The notes beneath the pieces were generated by a model. The model did no database searches. It was not told the DNA's origin and worked only from the letters and a program-made list of their open reading frames with translations. The translations under genes and the position numbers were made by a program. From the NCBI GenBank assembly GCA_001824455.1, contig MHXL01000026.1:1-6942 (forward strand): DNA of 6,942 nucleotides. The letters run 5' to 3'. Below, piece after piece: positions 6,068 to 6,942 of this stretch. This DNA comes from Desulfuromonadaceae bacterium GWB2_53_15. GTDB lineage: Bacteria; Desulfobacterota; Desulfuromonadia; Geobacterales; Pseudopelobacteraceae. Every line of letters begins with the position of its first letter. Position 1 is the first letter of the stretch.

Positions 6068-6942
6068 ATGTTCAAGGACAAGAACGTCCTGGTTGCCGGC
6101 GGCACCGGCTTTATTGGAATCAACCTGATCAAGCGTATGCTTTCCTTAGGCGCAAATGTGCGGGCAACTATCCACCGCAAGGATCCGGTCCTGCAGGATT
6201 CGCGGATTGATTATTTGACCTGCGACCTGCTCTCCATGGAGGATTGCAAAAAAGCTGTCGCCGACATGGATTACGTATTCATGTGCGCGGCCAATACATC
6301 CGGGGCGGCTGTTATTGCCGCAACACCGCTTGTGCATGTCACGCCTAACATCATCATGAATGCCCAGATCATGGAGGCGGCCTACTTTGCCAAGGTGAAG
6401 AAGTTTGTCTTCCTGAGCAGCAATGCCGCCTATCCGCCCAGCGATGATCGCTATGTAAGCGAAGAGGAGATGTTTGATGCCGACCCCTACGACATCTACT
6501 TCGGTGTTGCCTGGATGAAGCGTTATACCGAGATCCTCTGCCGAATGTATTCCCAAAAACTGAAAACCCCCATGTCGTCGCTGGTTGTCAGACCCTCCAA
6601 CATCTACGGCCCGCACGACGATTTTGACCCAGCCACCTCCCATGTCATGGCAGCCACCATCCGCAAGGTTATTGAACGTCAGAACCCGCTCAAGGTCTGG
6701 GGAACAGGCGACGACATTCGCGACCTGATCTATATTGATGATTTCATCGACGCATTGGTGCTTGCCACCGAGAAGATCGATACCTACGATCCGGTGAATA
6801 TCGGCCTGGGCAAAGGCTACAGTATCAAACAGCTTCTGGAGATGCTGATGGAGATCGAAGGTTGTCATGATCTGCAGATAGAATATGATTCGACCAAGCC
6901 CTCCATGATCCCCATTCGGTTGATTGACGTCAGCAAGGCGGA
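6068..6942 (+). CDS. NAD(P)-dependent epimerase/dehydratase-like extended SDR, catalytic Tyr missing (partial, 3' end cut)
   Basis: The frame is open from ATG 6068 to the right edge, giving 291 complete codons; about 20-40 residues are probably missing. G11-x-x-G14-x-x-G17 marks the Rossmann domain. Strand two ends in H36-R37-K38 rather than an acid, which favours NADP. The loop CAANTSGAAV at 73-82, SSNAAYPP at 117-124, RPSNIYGP at 175-182, KVWGTGDDIRDLIYIDDF at 209-226, NIGLG at 244-248 and the start of a KPSMIPIR element (277-284) are those of a nucleotide-sugar epimerase/dehydratase. The catalytic Ser is S118 and the Lys K151, but the Tyr position is Val147 (VAWMK). Y144 lies nearby but at the wrong spacing. 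By alignment to Fcl the epimerisation His is present (H192) while the Cys is Ala120. It is more distant from the other two SDRs than they are from each other, and uses mostly G/C-ending codons (21 of the first 30). Confidence 0.9.
   Translation, partial: MFKDKNVLVAGGTGFIGINLIKRMLSLGANVRATIHRKDPVLQDSRIDYLTCDLLSMEDCKKAVADMDYVFMCAANTSGAAVIAATPLVHVTPNIIMNAQIMEAAYFAKVKKFVFLSSNAAYPPSDDRYVSEEEMFDADPYDIYFGVAWMKRYTEILCRMYSQKLKTPMSSLVVRPSNIYGPHDDFDPATSHVMAATIRKVIERQNPLKVWGTGDDIRDLIYIDDFIDALVLATEKIDTYDPVNIGLGKGYSIKQLLEMLMEIEGCHDLQIEYDSTKPSMIPIRLIDVSKA

Noticed and set aside
6146..6868. Long open frame on the minus strand (240 codons) inside the third SDR
   Set aside because: It lies wholly opposite a frame with the full SDR motif set. 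Its translation shows no recognisable domain, and such antisense frames are common opposite G/C-ending codon genes.

Overview
The window is a run of eight same-strand (+) genes, plus the probable tail of a ninth at the left edge, with no gap longer than 30 bases. It looks like part of a large polysaccharide or sugar-nucleotide biosynthesis operon (O-antigen, capsule or glycan type) of a mid-GC, probably Gram-negative bacterium. Shine-Dalgarno sites are clear and genes are tightly coupled. The taxon cannot be fixed from the sequence; a Desulfobacterota-like host is only a guess. I see no RNA gene, insertion sequence, CRISPR array, terminator or convincing promoter.

Left module (35-4252): five genes whose ends overlap. 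They are a small zinc-ribbon protein with a degenerate Rossmann-like tail (35-577), an extended short-chain dehydrogenase/reductase (SDR) related to GDP-fucose synthase and epimerases (574-1593), a small helical orphan (1583-2005), and two tandem aldo/keto reductase paralogues (1989-3125 and 3122-4252). The two reductases share an extra C-terminal domain of about 100 residues that reads like a ParB/sulfiredoxin-fold domain. Right module (4279-6942): three genes separated by short gaps with good Shine-Dalgarno sites. They are a TylF/MycF-like, metal-dependent O-methyltransferase (4279-5037), a second SDR closely similar to the first (5068-6054), and a third, more distant SDR that runs off the right edge (6068-6942).

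The set (three epimerase/dehydratase-like SDRs, two aldo/keto reductases, one sugar-type O-methyltransferase) suggests that a nucleotide-linked keto- or deoxy-sugar is isomerised, reduced and methylated before transfer. No glycosyltransferase, nucleotidyltransferase or aminotransferase lies in the window, so the product cannot be named.

The most unusual points are: (i) the apparent fusion of an aldo/keto reductase to a ParB/Srx-like domain, present twice in tandem; (ii) the absence of the catalytic tyrosine of the YxxxK motif in all three SDRs; (iii) altered cofactor-pocket residues in the first aldo/keto reductase only; (iv) a sharp change in third-position GC inside the second SDR gene, which may mark a recombination boundary. 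All family calls are from reading motifs by eye; no database search was possible.
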